DNA of 64,000 nt from Neolewinella aquimaris (GTDB lineage Bacteria; Bacteroidota; Bacteroidia; Chitinophagales; Saprospiraceae), in assembly GCF_014197245.1 (NCBI RefSeq), contig NZ_JACIFF010000011.1, forward strand, positions 1-64,000, read 5' to 3'. Position numbers and translations under genes: made by a program. Below, in pieces: positions 37,992 to 48,646 of the stretch; position 1 is the first letter of the stretch; each line of letters begins with the position of its first letter. Under the pieces are notes generated by a model. The model saw only the letters and a list, made by a program, of their open reading frames with translations, ran no database searches and was not told the DNA's origin.

Positions 37992-39503
37992 ATGTACAAG
38001 TTTGCAATACTACCTCTACTATTTCTTTCGCTTACTTCGTGTGAGGACGAGCTCAATCTGGCACCCATCTCGGAAGTTGGCAGCAATGGCTTCTTTACCA
38101 ATGCCGGCGACTTTGAGCAGGCCGTAAACGGCATCTATGCCAGTCTGGGCGTGACGGGCGGCGGTGATTATCCCAGCATGTACGTCATCCTGGATGAGTC
38201 CCGATCGGACAATATTTATTCCCCCGGAAACGCCGGCGTGCGTGACTGGAACGCCATCAACAATTTCCTGCCGACCATCGCTACGCTGGGAACCGTAGAG
38301 CGCGCCTGGAATATTGGATTCAACGGGATCATGCGGGCCAATACGGTACTGGACGAACTCGCGGCCAACGGCGGGGTGATCGGTGATGGAGGACTCGCCA
38401 CCCGCTTTGAAGCCGAGGCAAGATTCCTGCGGGCATTCTACTACTTCGATCTGGTGAAATGGTACGGGCGGGTACCCCTCATCGAAACCTTCGTTACTCC
38501 CGATGAGGCACTGGAAATTGCCCGCTCACCGGTAGAGGACGTATATGCGCTGATCATCGCCGACCTGGAGTACGCCATCGCCAACTTGCCCGCTGCCCAC
38601 TCCGGTTTGGACAAGGGACGGGCAACTTCCCTGGCCGCCAGGGGTATCCTAGCCCGGGTCTACCTGACCCGTTCCGGTCCCGTGCTCCATTCGGAAGGAC
38701 CCTGCCTAGCCTCCGGTGAATACGACAAGGCCGCCGCACTACTCGATGACATCATCAGCAGCAACCAGTTTGGGATGGTGGATGACTACGGGGCGATCTT
38801 CGATTACGACAACGAGGGCAATGCCGAGATCGTCTGGGACATCCAGTTCATCTCCGGTGGGGTAGGGGCAGGCGGCTACTATCCGACCGAATACTACGAT
38901 GAGGGCTGGGCCCGCGTGAACCTCCCCTTCGCCGGTGGCAATCCCGGCGACGGCTCCAAGCGGGTATCACAGGATCTGCTTAATTCCTACGAAGAGGGCG
39001 ATCTGCGCGTGGCCGAGACCTTCCTCCTGAATTACGTCAACGACAACGGCGAAACCGTAGATGCCCAGTTCTTCGACAAGTACACCGATGTCGCCAAAGC
39101 CGGTGGCGATCGCTTCGATTGGTCGCTGAACTACCCCATCATCCGCTACACCGACGTGCTCCTGTTGCGTGCCGAAGCTACCCTACAGGGGGCTTCGGGA
39201 ACACAGGAAAGTGTGGATGCCGTAGTAAATGCCGTACGTCAGCGTGCCGGCCTCGACGAAATATCCGGTGTTACCCTCGACGTACTGCTCGAAGAACGGC
39301 GCCGGGAATTTGCGGGAGAAAACTTGCGGTGGGACGACCTCGTCCGTACGGGCCGGGTAGTCGATGTAATGAATGATTTCATCGCTACGGAAGACGATAA
39401 CGACAAGATGCAAACCGTAACTACGGATGACATCATTTACCCCGTTCCCCAACAGCAGCTGGACGTAAAGCAGGGACTGTATAGCCAGAATCCCGGATAC
39501 TAA
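37992..39503 (+). CDS. susD: SusD/RagB-family nutrient-binding lipoprotein
   Basis: Surface glycan-binding lid of the SusCD importer. The 503-residue lipoprotein has the lipobox LTSC (C about residue 17), an N-terminal TPR-like region (FEQAVNGIYASLGV, ARFLRAFYYFDLVKWYGRVPL) and the C-terminal block with YPIIRYTDVLLLRAEA, VNAVRQRAGL, LLEERRREFAGENLRWDDLVRTGR and YPVPQQQLDVKQGLYSQNPGY, all diagnostic of SusD. It starts 18 nt after susC. Confidence 0.96.
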   Translation: MYKFAILPLLFLSLTSCEDELNLAPISEVGSNGFFTNAGDFEQAVNGIYASLGVTGGGDYPSMYVILDESRSDNIYSPGNAGVRDWNAINNFLPTIATLGTVERAWNIGFNGIMRANTVLDELAANGGVIGDGGLATRFEAEARFLRAFYYFDLVKWYGRVPLIETFVTPDEALEIARSPVEDVYALIIADLEYAIANLPAAHSGLDKGRATSLAARGILARVYLTRSGPVLHSEGPCLASGEYDKAAALLDDIISSNQFGMVDDYGAIFDYDNEGNAEIVWDIQFISGGVGAGGYYPTEYYDEGWARVNLPFAGGNPGDGSKRVSQDLLNSYEEGDLRVAETFLLNYVNDNGETVDAQFFDKYTDVAKAGGDRFDWSLNYPIIRYTDVLLLRAEATLQGASGTQESVDAVVNAVRQRAGLDEISGVTLDVLLEERRREFAGENLRWDDLVRTGRVVDVMNDFIATEDDNDKMQTVTTDDIIYPVPQQQLDVKQGLYSQNPGY

Positions 39504-39563
39504 CCGAAGTACCTACGCTTCGCGATAATCTCACTGCTCCCGTACAACTCCTAATTCTACAGT

Positions 39564-41102
39564 ATGCTTCCAACCTCCTGCATAAAGTTTGGCCTGATCA
39601 TCGCCGTTCTCGCGGCGGTGTGCGGTGATCTTGCCGCAAAGGTCCGGTTGCCCGATATCCTGACGGATCATATGGTGTTGCAGCGGGATCAGGAAGTACC
39701 CATCTGGGGATGGGCGGACCCGGGGGTGACCGTCACTGTTACCTTCGCCGGGCAAATACACCGGACCCAGGCTGATGAAGCGGGCAATTGGTCGGTACGC
39801 CTTACTCCCCTGCAAGCATCTAATAAGCCGCGGAATTTGATCATTACCGACAGCGACACCCTGACCCTATCGGATATTTTGGTGGGCGAGGTATGGCTGT
39901 GTACCGGACAGTCGAATATGCAGTGGCGCCTCCTCGAATCCGCAGGGGGCGAGGAGGCGATCGCGGCCGCTGACCATCCCGAGGTTCGGCTGTACAACGT
40001 CAGCCGGAGCGTCGCCTTCGGCCGTGAAGCAGGAAAACTGGGTGAATGGCAACCCTGTACATCCGAATCGGTTGCTTCCTTTTCCGGGGTAGGGTACTTT
40101 TTCGGACTCGAACTGTACCGCCGCCTGGGCATTCCGGTAGGACTGATCAACGCCTCCTACGGCGGGTCGCAGGCGGAGGCGTGGACGCCCCGGGATTACC
40201 TGGCGGCATCCGCAGATCTGAAGCCTACCATAGAACGGGAGGAAGTGTGGAAAGCGGAACGTCCGCGGGTGCAGGCGGCTTACGACCGGGAGATAGCCGA
40301 ATGGAAAGCCGCTAATGCAGAAGCGCGGCAACCGCGCGTCCCCGATGCACTGCGCGACTACCGCATTGCAGGATCTATTTACGGCAATATAATTGCCCCC
40401 CTGATTCCATATGCCATCCGTGGGGCCGCCTGGTACCAGGGGGAATCGAACGAGGAACGGGCGGAGCAGTACGAGGAGTTACTCGCTACGATGGTCCGGG
40501 CCTGGCGCGAGAAATGGGGGCAGGGAGTTTTTCCCTTTGCCGTTATCCAGCTTCCGAATTTTCGGGCCTCTTCCGCAACCCCGGAAGACCTGGCCTGGAG
40601 TCACCTGCGCGATCGCCAACGACGGGTAGCGGAGCGGCTGCCCCATATGGGGCTCATCGTAACCATCGACGTCGGTGAGGCAGACGATATTCACCCCACG
40701 AATAAGTACGACGTAGGTATGCGGCTGGCCCGGTACGCCCTCAGTAGCGTCTACGGTGAGGAAGGGGTTGCCGGCGGACCCCGGTTTCAACGGGCGGAAT
40801 TCAGCGAAGGGACGGCTACTCTTTTCTTCGATCGGGTAGGTGAGGGACTGCGTACACGTGACGGCGGTCCGCCGCAGGAGTTTGCCCTGGCCGGTCCCGA
40901 CGGAACGTGGCACTGGGCACGGGCGGCAATCGAGGGTCCCGATAAGGTGATCGTACGGTCGCATTTGGTCACTGAGCCGCGAGCGGTCCGCTACGCCTTC
41001 AGTAACAATCCCGACAATCCGAACCTGACCAACGAGAGCGGAGTCCCCGCCTCGCCCTTCCGTTCCGACGACTGGCCGGGACCAACCCACGGCAAGCGGT
41101 GA
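39564..41102 (+). CDS. Sialate O-acetylesterase-like carbohydrate esterase (SGNH/SASA)
   Basis: A 512-residue exported esterase. Signal peptide, then an N-terminal beta domain (LPDILTDHMVLQRDQEVPIWGWADPG), then the SGNH catalytic domain with GEVWLCTGQSNMQW (nucleophile about S117), GLINASYGGSQAEAW, AAWYQGESNE and the DDIHPTNK box (catalytic H about 377). In a pectin-type PUL, such enzymes remove O-acetyl groups from sugars of the backbone or side chains. It overlaps the next reading frame only if that gene used the GTG at 41099. Confidence 0.9.
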   Translation: MLPTSCIKFGLIIAVLAAVCGDLAAKVRLPDILTDHMVLQRDQEVPIWGWADPGVTVTVTFAGQIHRTQADEAGNWSVRLTPLQASNKPRNLIITDSDTLTLSDILVGEVWLCTGQSNMQWRLLESAGGEEAIAAADHPEVRLYNVSRSVAFGREAGKLGEWQPCTSESVASFSGVGYFFGLELYRRLGIPVGLINASYGGSQAEAWTPRDYLAASADLKPTIEREEVWKAERPRVQAAYDREIAEWKAANAEARQPRVPDALRDYRIAGSIYGNIIAPLIPYAIRGAAWYQGESNEERAEQYEELLATMVRAWREKWGQGVFPFAVIQLPNFRASSATPEDLAWSHLRDRQRRVAERLPHMGLIVTIDVGEADDIHPTNKYDVGMRLARYALSSVYGEEGVAGGPRFQRAEFSEGTATLFFDRVGEGLRTRDGGPPQEFALAGPDGTWHWARAAIEGPDKVIVRSHLVTEPRAVRYAFSNNPDNPNLTNESGVPASPFRSDDWPGPTHGKR

Positions 41103-41134
41103 TCTTACCTAGAAACACGACGAAATTCCTCCCA

Positions 41135-42358
41135 ATGCGATACATCCTTACCGGTATGCTTACCCTCTTACTCGGCCCGCCCGGCCTGACTGCCCAGGCG
41201 CAACTCCCCGTGCTGATGACCGGCGGACAAAGCAGCATGCCACCGGAATGGGTAGATGAAACCACGGGGCACCGACTGATCAGGCTGACCGAAGCGGGGA
41301 ACACGCGCAGCTTCTATTTTCACAACGACCCCTTCCTGAAGAGCGCGGACGGGCAGGATGATCTCATGGTTTACTACGGAGACGTGGAGGGAGTGAGTCA
41401 GCTCTTTACGATTAACCTTGGCACCCGCGTTCCCCGCCAAATAACCTCCGCCCCCGGCCGCAAACGCGGGGAAATACTGGGAAAAAAACGGCGGGAAGTG
41501 TTTTACCAGGTGCAGGATACGGTGTTTGCCACCCACGTAGATAGCCGCGAAACCCGGAAGGTGTTCGTCTTTCCGGAAGACTTCAAGGCATCCATCACTA
41601 CCCTGAATGCCGACGAGACGAAGCTGGCCGGCACCTGGGCCTCTCCGGAAAAGGACAGCATTCTGGCCAAGCACCCCAGCAAGGGGGAATTTTTCGACCG
41701 CATCTTCGATGCTAAACTGCTGCACAAGCTATTCTACATCGATATCGAGACGGGCGAGTTAGAGTCCATTCACGCCGAACGCACCTGGCTCGGGCACATT
41801 CAGTTCTCTACTACCGACCCCGATCTGCTGATGTTTTGTCACGAGGGTCCCTGGCATAAGGTGGACCGGATCTGGAACATCGACATCGCCACCAAGGAGG
41901 TAAAAAAGATTCACGAGCGAACCTTGCACCGGGAGATTGCCGGACACGAATTCTGGAGCTGGGACGGAGAAACCATCTGGTACGACCTGCAGATACCGCG
42001 CGGCGAGACCTTCTACCTCGCGGGATACGATGTAACAGGGGGGGCCATGAAGAAGTATGCCATGGATCGCAACGAGTGGTCCATTCACTTCAATATCTCT
42101 CCCGATCAGCGGCTGTTTGCCGGCGATGGCGGCGACCCTTCCCAGGTAGCCCGGGCCGAGGATGCCCAGTACATCTATCTGTTCGAACCCCGGGGCAACC
42201 GGCTACAATCTACCCGACTGGTCGATATGCAGCACCACGATTACCAGCTGGAGCCGAACGTACACTTTACCCCCGACCAGCGGTGGATCGTATTCCGCGC
42301 TAACTTCGAAGGAAGCAGCCACATCTACGCGGTTGAGATCGAACCCTACCAAAAATAA
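41135..42358 (+). CDS. Oligogalacturonate-lyase-like beta-propeller protein (PL22-like)
   Basis: Exported protein of about 407 residues, expected to be a seven-bladed propeller. The segments GHRLIRLTEAGNTRSFYFHNDPF, FYIDIETGELESIHAERTWLGHIQF, and FCHEGPWHKVDRIWNID match the lyase family that splits unsaturated or saturated oligogalacturonides; the histidines in NDPF/HIQF/HEGPW positions are the expected metal-site area. ATG 41135 is preferred because a clean signal peptide begins there (MRYILTGMLTLLLG). The family match is clear; true lyase activity on galacturonides is inferred. Confidence 0.8.
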   Translation: MRYILTGMLTLLLGPPGLTAQAQLPVLMTGGQSSMPPEWVDETTGHRLIRLTEAGNTRSFYFHNDPFLKSADGQDDLMVYYGDVEGVSQLFTINLGTRVPRQITSAPGRKRGEILGKKRREVFYQVQDTVFATHVDSRETRKVFVFPEDFKASITTLNADETKLAGTWASPEKDSILAKHPSKGEFFDRIFDAKLLHKLFYIDIETGELESIHAERTWLGHIQFSTTDPDLLMFCHEGPWHKVDRIWNIDIATKEVKKIHERTLHREIAGHEFWSWDGETIWYDLQIPRGETFYLAGYDVTGGAMKKYAMDRNEWSIHFNISPDQRLFAGDGGDPSQVARAEDAQYIYLFEPRGNRLQSTRLVDMQHHDYQLEPNVHFTPDQRWIVFRANFEGSSHIYAVEIEPYQK

Positions 42359-42364
42359 GCTTAC

Positions 42365-45286
42365 ATGCCTCGATATTCTATCAACCTGAGCCTACTCCTT
42401 GGCGTGTGCCTGGTGGTATTTACTACCTGTGGCCGGGTCGTCAGTCAGTCCCAGCCCGTCCCCGAATGGCCGGAAGTGACGAGCGACAACCAGATCTGGA
42501 CCCGCTGGTGGTGGCATGGCAGTTCCGTCACCGAAGCGGGCATCACTGCGGAGTTGCAATCGCTAAGCGAAGCCGGCTTCGGAGGGGTGGAACTCACACC
42601 CATTTTCGGCGTCATCGGGGAGGAGGACAGTTTTGTGGATTATCTGTCACCCCGGTGGATGGAACTCCTTGACCACACCCTGACAGAAGCGAAGCGGCTG
42701 GGAATGCAGGTCGATATGGCAACCGGTACGGGCTGGCCCTTCGGGGGACCCTGGATCGGACGGGAGAATGCACCTAAGTACCTTGCCCACCGGAGCTTTG
42801 AAGTCTCGGAAGGGGAAAGGCTAACGGAAGAAGTGACCTATATGCAGGAACCTATTTTCCGTCGGGTAAATAACGAGGCCTTGCGCCGCTACCGGTCGGC
42901 TGAGTCTGCGACCACGACAGCGAATCCGATTACCATCGACGACATTGATCCGGTGATCGGCAACAACGCCGACTTACAGGCGCTCACCCTGGATCAGGTG
43001 CGCTTCGCGGAAGAGCTTCCCCTGGTTAGCCTGATGGCGTACGGCGAAGCGGGGGAGGTCGTCGACCTCACGCAACGGGTAGCTCCTTCCGGTACCCTCG
43101 ACTGGGTGGCCCCCGCCGGCAACTGGAAATTGTACGCCCTCTTTGAGGGACTGCACGGCAAGATGGTTGAGCGGGCCGCCCCCGGGGGAGAGGGCAACGT
43201 GATCGATCACTTTTCTGCGGAAGCCATAGACCATTACCTTCAGCGGTTTGACGAAGCCTTTGCGGGTCACGACGTCAGCGGCATCCGGGCCTTCTTCAAC
43301 GACAGCTACGAGGTGGACGACGCCCGGGGACAGGCCAACTGGACGCCGGCATTCCTCCAACACTTCGAGCAGCAACGCGGGTATGACCTGCGGCACCACC
43401 TGCCGGCCCTCTTCGGAGAGGCGGAGGAGGCGGAAAACACGCGCGTCCTTTCCGATTTTCGGGAGACCTTTTCGGAATTGATCCTGGAAACCTTCACAAA
43501 AAAATGGGACGGTTGGGCCGACGCCAAACAGGCCATCATTCGCAATCAGGCCCACGGGTCTCCGGCCAACATTTTGGATCTTTACGCGGCCTCGGACATC
43601 CCGGAAACGGAAGGCACCCAGAGCCTGAGAATCAAGTTTGCGACCTCGGCGGCCAACGTGACGGGCAAACCATTGGTCAGTGCCGAAGCGGCAACCTGGC
43701 TCGACGAGCACTTCGTGGCCACCTGGTCGGACCTGAAGGCGAACCTGGACCAGTACCTGGTCAACGGCGTCAACCACCTGGTGTACCACGGCACCGCCTA
43801 TTCCCCCGCCGGTGATCCATTCCCGGGGCGACTGTTCTACGCCGCCTTTCACGCCAATAGCCGCCACCCGATGTGGGATGATCTGGAGGCGGTGAATACG
43901 TACGTCACGCGTACCCAGTCTTTCCTTCAGCGCGCAAGTAGCGACAACGACATCCTGCTCTACTTCCCCGTTTACGACCGCTTTGCCACGCCGGGGGCGG
44001 AACTGCTGCAACACTTCGATGGCCACGGGCCGAATCTGGAGGAAAGCCGGGTCGCACGGCTCGGCGAAGAGCTGCTTGCGGCAGGGCACACCTTTGACTT
44101 TGTTTCGGACGCACAGTTGCAGGCTACCTCCTTCGAAGGTGGTGAAATACGGACCGCCGGGGGAACGTACCGTACCGTCCTGGTTCCGGCCACCCGCTAC
44201 ATGCCGGAGGGGACCTGGGAGGCGCTACTGGAGCTGGCCCGCGCCGGGGCTACGATCGTTTTTCAGGAGCAACTGCCGCCGTCCGTACCGGGCTTGAACA
44301 ATTGGCGGGAACGCGAGGAGCAACGCGGCGACAGGATAGCAGCGGTTGAATTTGCATCCGCGGATGGGGTCTCCACGGCACGTACCGGATCCGGTAAGCT
44401 CGTTGTGGCCGATCGGTGGGAAAAGGCCTTATCCGAAACTGGAATTTCACCGGAACCTCTGGTCGCTTCCGGATTAGCTTTCAACCGGAGAAATTACCTG
44501 GGGGGCAAGCTGTATTTCATCAGCAACTGGAGTGATTCCGACGTCGATGATTGGGTGCCCCTCGCCACTGCGGGCGCGGCGGCGGTACTCTACGATCCGA
44601 TGACGGGAGAACGTGGACTAGCCCGTACGGAAACGGTGGACGAAGCGCTCAGCGTACGCTTACAATTACCGCGCGGCTCCTCGATCATGGTCTGGGTTAG
44701 TCCCACCTCACTGGGTACTGACCCCTGGCCTTACTTCGAAGCAGCGGGCCGGCCGACGGCACTCGATGGGACCTGGAAACTGGAATTTCTCAAGGGTGGC
44801 CCGGAACTGCCGGCAAGCACCGAACTGGCAACGGCAGAGGTATGGACCGCGCAATCGGATGCTACGTACCGCTTCTTTTCCGGGACGGGGCGCTACTCGA
44901 CCACCTTCGCCCGGCCGGCCGGGGGGAATAGCGATTACCTGCTGGATCTAGGCAGAGTGTACGAAACCGCCCGGGTGAGCCTGAATGGGAATGCCCTGGG
45001 AACCCTTACCGGCCCGACGTTCCGCCTCCGCATTCCGGCCAACTTGATCAAAGATCAGAACACCCTGACCGTCGACGTCTCGAACCGCATGATCAACCGA
45101 ATGATCAAAATGGACCGCGACCAAGTCTTCTGGAAGAAATTCTACAACGTAAACCTACCCGCACGGCTACGGGAAAACACTGGTCCGCTGGGCGTATTCG
45201 ATGCTTCCAACTGGGAACCGGTACCCTCGGGACTCGCCGGGCCGGTTACCCTGACGGCTGGTACATCAGCGACCGACGATAATTAA
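42365..45286 (+). CDS. GH106-family alpha-L-rhamnosidase-like glycoside hydrolase
   Basis: A 973-residue exported enzyme expected to release terminal L-rhamnose. After a signal peptide the GH106 hallmark appears: TRWWWHGSSVTEAGITAELQSL, then AGFGGVELTPIFG and GMQVDMATGTGWPFGGPW. Central segments include IRAFFNDSYEVDDARGQANW and LVSAEAATWLDEHF. The C-terminal about 190 residues contain a GH2-type sugar-binding beta sandwich (YLLDLGRVYETARVSLNGNALGTL). It starts 7 nt after the preceding stop. Its product would feed the rhamnose operon at 1665-7899. Confidence 0.9.
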   Translation: MPRYSINLSLLLGVCLVVFTTCGRVVSQSQPVPEWPEVTSDNQIWTRWWWHGSSVTEAGITAELQSLSEAGFGGVELTPIFGVIGEEDSFVDYLSPRWMELLDHTLTEAKRLGMQVDMATGTGWPFGGPWIGRENAPKYLAHRSFEVSEGERLTEEVTYMQEPIFRRVNNEALRRYRSAESATTTANPITIDDIDPVIGNNADLQALTLDQVRFAEELPLVSLMAYGEAGEVVDLTQRVAPSGTLDWVAPAGNWKLYALFEGLHGKMVERAAPGGEGNVIDHFSAEAIDHYLQRFDEAFAGHDVSGIRAFFNDSYEVDDARGQANWTPAFLQHFEQQRGYDLRHHLPALFGEAEEAENTRVLSDFRETFSELILETFTKKWDGWADAKQAIIRNQAHGSPANILDLYAASDIPETEGTQSLRIKFATSAANVTGKPLVSAEAATWLDEHFVATWSDLKANLDQYLVNGVNHLVYHGTAYSPAGDPFPGRLFYAAFHANSRHPMWDDLEAVNTYVTRTQSFLQRASSDNDILLYFPVYDRFATPGAELLQHFDGHGPNLEESRVARLGEELLAAGHTFDFVSDAQLQATSFEGGEIRTAGGTYRTVLVPATRYMPEGTWEALLELARAGATIVFQEQLPPSVPGLNNWREREEQRGDRIAAVEFASADGVSTARTGSGKLVVADRWEKALSETGISPEPLVASGLAFNRRNYLGGKLYFISNWSDSDVDDWVPLATAGAAAVLYDPMTGERGLARTETVDEALSVRLQLPRGSSIMVWVSPTSLGTDPWPYFEAAGRPTALDGTWKLEFLKGGPELPASTELATAEVWTAQSDATYRFFSGTGRYSTTFARPAGGNSDYLLDLGRVYETARVSLNGNALGTLTGPTFRLRIPANLIKDQNTLTVDVSNRMINRMIKMDRDQVFWKKFYNVNLPARLRENTGPLGVFDASNWEPVPSGLAGPVTLTAGTSATDDN

Positions 45287-45324
45287 ACACTAAACCCTTA
45301 TCGGGATCACAGCTACTTCACCCC

Positions 45325-46476
45325 ATGCGCACTGCAACTATCCAATACTTCCTGCTCCTACTGCTCCCCGTGCTGCTCAGCGCCTGTCGGACCACCGCCG
45401 AACTTCCCCCTCCGGAACGGACGCTGGACCAACTTCGACGCGCCAATGCCTACTTTATGGAAAAGTGGCCGGACACCGGTAAGCGCATCGTGACCAATAA
45501 GTCACGGGCCAGCAACATCTGGACGCGGGCCGTCTACTACGAAGGCCTGATGGCCCTGCACCGCATCGATCCCCAACCCGAATACTATAAGTACGCCACG
45601 GACTGGGCGGATTTTCACGAATGGGACCTGCGCGACGGGGAAACCTATACCCGCAACGCCGACAACCAGGCGGCCGGACAAACCTACATCGAGCTCTACC
45701 AGATCGATCCCCAACCGGAGCGAATCACCGCGATCAAAGCTTCCGTGGACAGCATGCTGCGTACCGATCAAGTAGACGACTGGAACTGGATCGACGCCAT
45801 CCAGATGGGCATGCCCATCTTCGCCCAACTCGGGGTGATGTATGATGAACCGGCCTACTTCGAGCGCATGTACGAGATGTACCGCTTCACTAAGGAGGAG
45901 CACGGGGACAACGGACTATACAATCCGGAAGACCACCTCTGGTGGCGCGACGCCGATTTCGACCCCCCCTACACCGAACCCAACGGAGAGGACTCCTACT
46001 GGTCGCGGGGCAACGGCTGGGTGATTATGGCGCTGGCGCGGGTGCTGGAGATTCTGCCGGAAAGCGATCCCCACCGGGAGGAATACATCAAGGACTTCCG
46101 GGACATGATGGCCGCCATCGCCAAGGTGCAGCGGGAAGACGGCTTCTGGAACGTGAGCCTGCACGATCCCACCCACTTCGGTGGAAAGGAAACCTCCGGT
46201 ACGGCCATGTTCGTCTACGGAATGGCCTGGGGCATCAACCACAACTTGCTGGATAGATCCACCTACCTGCCGGCCCTCACTAAGGGATGGAACGCCATGG
46301 TAAATGATGCACTGCACGACAACGGATTTCTCGGCTACGTCCAGAGCACGGGCAAGGAGCCGAAGGACGGCCAGCCCCTGAGCTACGACAAAATTCCCGA
46401 CTTCGAAGACTACGGCCTGGGAGCCTTTCTGCTCGCCGGTACCGAGATCTATACCCTTGAGTTGCGTTCCCGATAA
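45325..46476 (+). CDS. GH105 unsaturated rhamnogalacturonyl hydrolase
   Basis: Removes the 4,5-unsaturated uronic acid left at the non-reducing end by polysaccharide lyases. The 383-residue lipoprotein (lipobox LSAC) is an (alpha/alpha)6 barrel: NADNQAAGQTYIELY, catalytic D157 in WNWIDAIQMGMPIFA, DSYWSRGNGWVIMALARVLE and EDGFWNVSLHDP match YteR-type enzymes. The family also occurs in ulvan-degrading loci, but no sulfatase or ulvan lyase is seen here. Confidence 0.92.
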   Translation: MRTATIQYFLLLLLPVLLSACRTTAELPPPERTLDQLRRANAYFMEKWPDTGKRIVTNKSRASNIWTRAVYYEGLMALHRIDPQPEYYKYATDWADFHEWDLRDGETYTRNADNQAAGQTYIELYQIDPQPERITAIKASVDSMLRTDQVDDWNWIDAIQMGMPIFAQLGVMYDEPAYFERMYEMYRFTKEEHGDNGLYNPEDHLWWRDADFDPPYTEPNGEDSYWSRGNGWVIMALARVLEILPESDPHREEYIKDFRDMMAAIAKVQREDGFWNVSLHDPTHFGGKETSGTAMFVYGMAWGINHNLLDRSTYLPALTKGWNAMVNDALHDNGFLGYVQSTGKEPKDGQPLSYDKIPDFEDYGLGAFLLAGTEIYTLELRSR

Positions 46477-46508
46477 CCCCCCCTTTTCAGTACCCCAATA
46501 CACCTGTT

Positions 46509-48626
46509 ATGATTTATTCCGTGTCGCACGCCTTTCGGTTTTCTGTTCTCGCCGTACTCTTTCTCCTCTTCGGTTCCTGCGGTGCGGAAGAGGAGCCAAC
46601 TGTCGTTTCCGTATCTACTGCTGACGGAGGCTTTCCCCGAATAGCTCTGTACAACCCCGGCGGAGACTCGGTGGTCATCGAGGCCGTATCCGCTACCGTG
46701 GGCAGCATCGGGTTTGATCGCGGTGGCACCACCGTGTGGGTAACCGGGGAGCCCCAGCGAAATAGCAATCAGGACGGAGAAACGCTGCAGTGGGACACGG
46801 AAGCCGGGCGGGTAAGTCTAGAGATTCTGTCCCGGGAACAGGACGATCTCGCGCTACGCCTGACCGCCGACAGCGACCTGGAGGGGCACCACCAGTGGAT
46901 GATCAATCTGGCCGCCAAACCGGACGAATACTTCACCGGCATATTCGAACGCGTGGTGGATGGCACCCAGGATGAATCCTGGAAAGACGGCATCACTACC
47001 GGCCTGAACCTGCGCGGCGAACGCATCGAAATGCACCTGAAGCCCACCGTGTCCGCCTACGCCCCCTTCTATATTTCCTCGGCGGGCTACGGTTTTTTTG
47101 CCCGGGGCACCTGGCCCGGCGTATTCGACTTCGCGAGTTCTGCCCCCAGTACCGTGCAGGTATCGTTCGAGGGACCCGAACTGGAGGTCCAATTGTACCT
47201 CGGCAAAACCGTGAAGGATATCGTGCAGCAGCACGCCCTGGAAACCGGTCCCTCCCTTGTCCCACCCGACTGGGCGCTGGGTCCCTGGCGGTGGCGGGAC
47301 GAGCACTTCAATGAAGCCACCTACTACGACGGTACGCCCCGTACCGCGCCCTTCAACACCGACATCGTAGAGGACGTACTCATGATGAAGGCTTACGATA
47401 TTCCCACGACCGCCGTCTGGATCGACCGTCCCTGGGGACCCGGGGTGCGCGGCTTTGACGATTACGAATTCGACACCGAGCGGCTACCCGATCCCGAGGG
47501 CATGATCGACTGGCTCAACGACAACGGCATCGAGTTGATGCTCTGGATCGGACCCTTCGTGATGGGAGAAATGGCAGACTATGCCGAGGAGCACGATTAC
47601 GATCTACAGGGGCACCGCTGGAAGGATTCCCGCCAGGTGCTGATGGACTTTACCAATCCCGAGGCCGTCGACTGGTGGGGGGAGCACGGTCCGGGCAAGC
47701 TGGCCAAAATGGGCGTGAAGGGATTTAAACTCGACCGTGCCGACGGCGAAAAACTACAGGACTCGCTGCACCTCACCACCCATGCAGGCACTACCTACCG
47801 GGAGAACTTCAACGATTACCCCCGGCAGTACGTGGAAGCCACCCACAAAGCCGTTCAGCCGGTGCTCGGTGATGATTTTGTCCTCTTTCCCCGTGCGCAG
47901 TACACCGGTAGTGCGAAGTACGGGAGCATGTGGGCCGGCGATACCGACGGCAAGCCGGAGGGCCTGCGCTCGGCGATCATCGGACTCCAACGCTGCGCGG
48001 TCATGGGCTACCCCGTTTGGGGCTCGGACGTCGGCGGCTACTGGGGCGATTTTTCCCAGGAGACCACCCAGCGCTGGTTGGGACTGGGCTGCTTCTCACC
48101 GATCATGGAGACGGGGCCTACCAACAACGAGGGCCTTTGGAACAATCCCGACGAGCCCGTCTACGATCCCGAACTCATTGCCACCTGGCGACTGTACTCC
48201 AAATTGCGGATGCAACTGGTGCCCTACGTGAGCGATCTGGCCGTCGAAGCACGGGAAGAAGGTACGCCGATCGCACGCCCCCTCTTCCTCGAATACCCCA
48301 GTCAACCGGAGGCCTGGAACGACTGGCAAACCTATCTGTTCGGGCCCGACCTGCTCGTGTCCATCATTTGGGAGACGGGAAAGACCGAACACCGGCTGTA
48401 CTTGCCGGAAGGGACCAACTGGGTCGATGCCTGGAATCCCGAAACGAGCTACGCGGGCGGTCAGTACGTCACCGTGGATGCACCGGCCTATAAAACCCCC
48501 GTCTTCGTACGGGAAGGTGCCGAACTGGACCTGGGAGATCTGAATGCCCTCTATACGGAGTCGCTGTCGATCGCCTCCCGGGTACCGAACCTGGCCGAAT
48601 TGGAAGCGGCGGAAACCTGGAAGTGA
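46509..48626 (+). CDS. GH31-family glycoside hydrolase
   Basis: A 705-residue lipoprotein (FGSC lipobox). The N-terminal beta domain precedes a TIM barrel (PDWALGPWRWRDEHFNEATYYD, TAVWIDRPWGPGVRGFDDYEFD). The nucleophile is the first D of GFKLDRADGE (about D409), and the acid/base candidate is in WAGDTDGKPEGLRSAI (about residue 480). GH31 contains alpha-glucosidases, alpha-xylosidases and alpha-galactosidases; the exact sugar cannot be read here. In this PUL an alpha-linked side-chain residue is the likely target. Confidence 0.88.
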   Translation: MIYSVSHAFRFSVLAVLFLLFGSCGAEEEPTVVSVSTADGGFPRIALYNPGGDSVVIEAVSATVGSIGFDRGGTTVWVTGEPQRNSNQDGETLQWDTEAGRVSLEILSREQDDLALRLTADSDLEGHHQWMINLAAKPDEYFTGIFERVVDGTQDESWKDGITTGLNLRGERIEMHLKPTVSAYAPFYISSAGYGFFARGTWPGVFDFASSAPSTVQVSFEGPELEVQLYLGKTVKDIVQQHALETGPSLVPPDWALGPWRWRDEHFNEATYYDGTPRTAPFNTDIVEDVLMMKAYDIPTTAVWIDRPWGPGVRGFDDYEFDTERLPDPEGMIDWLNDNGIELMLWIGPFVMGEMADYAEEHDYDLQGHRWKDSRQVLMDFTNPEAVDWWGEHGPGKLAKMGVKGFKLDRADGEKLQDSLHLTTHAGTTYRENFNDYPRQYVEATHKAVQPVLGDDFVLFPRAQYTGSAKYGSMWAGDTDGKPEGLRSAIIGLQRCAVMGYPVWGSDVGGYWGDFSQETTQRWLGLGCFSPIMETGPTNNEGLWNNPDEPVYDPELIATWRLYSKLRMQLVPYVSDLAVEAREEGTPIARPLFLEYPSQPEAWNDWQTYLFGPDLLVSIIWETGKTEHRLYLPEGTNWVDAWNPETSYAGGQYVTVDAPAYKTPVFVREGAELDLGDLNALYTESLSIASRVPNLAELEAAETWK

Positions 48627-48646
48627 TGCTCTTGCTGCATTCCACG

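Noticed and set aside
45325-46476. Ulvan-degradation locus
   Set aside because: GH105 and rhamnosidase occur in ulvan loci, but no sulfatase or ulvan lyase family is present here, so pectin-type substrate is favoured.
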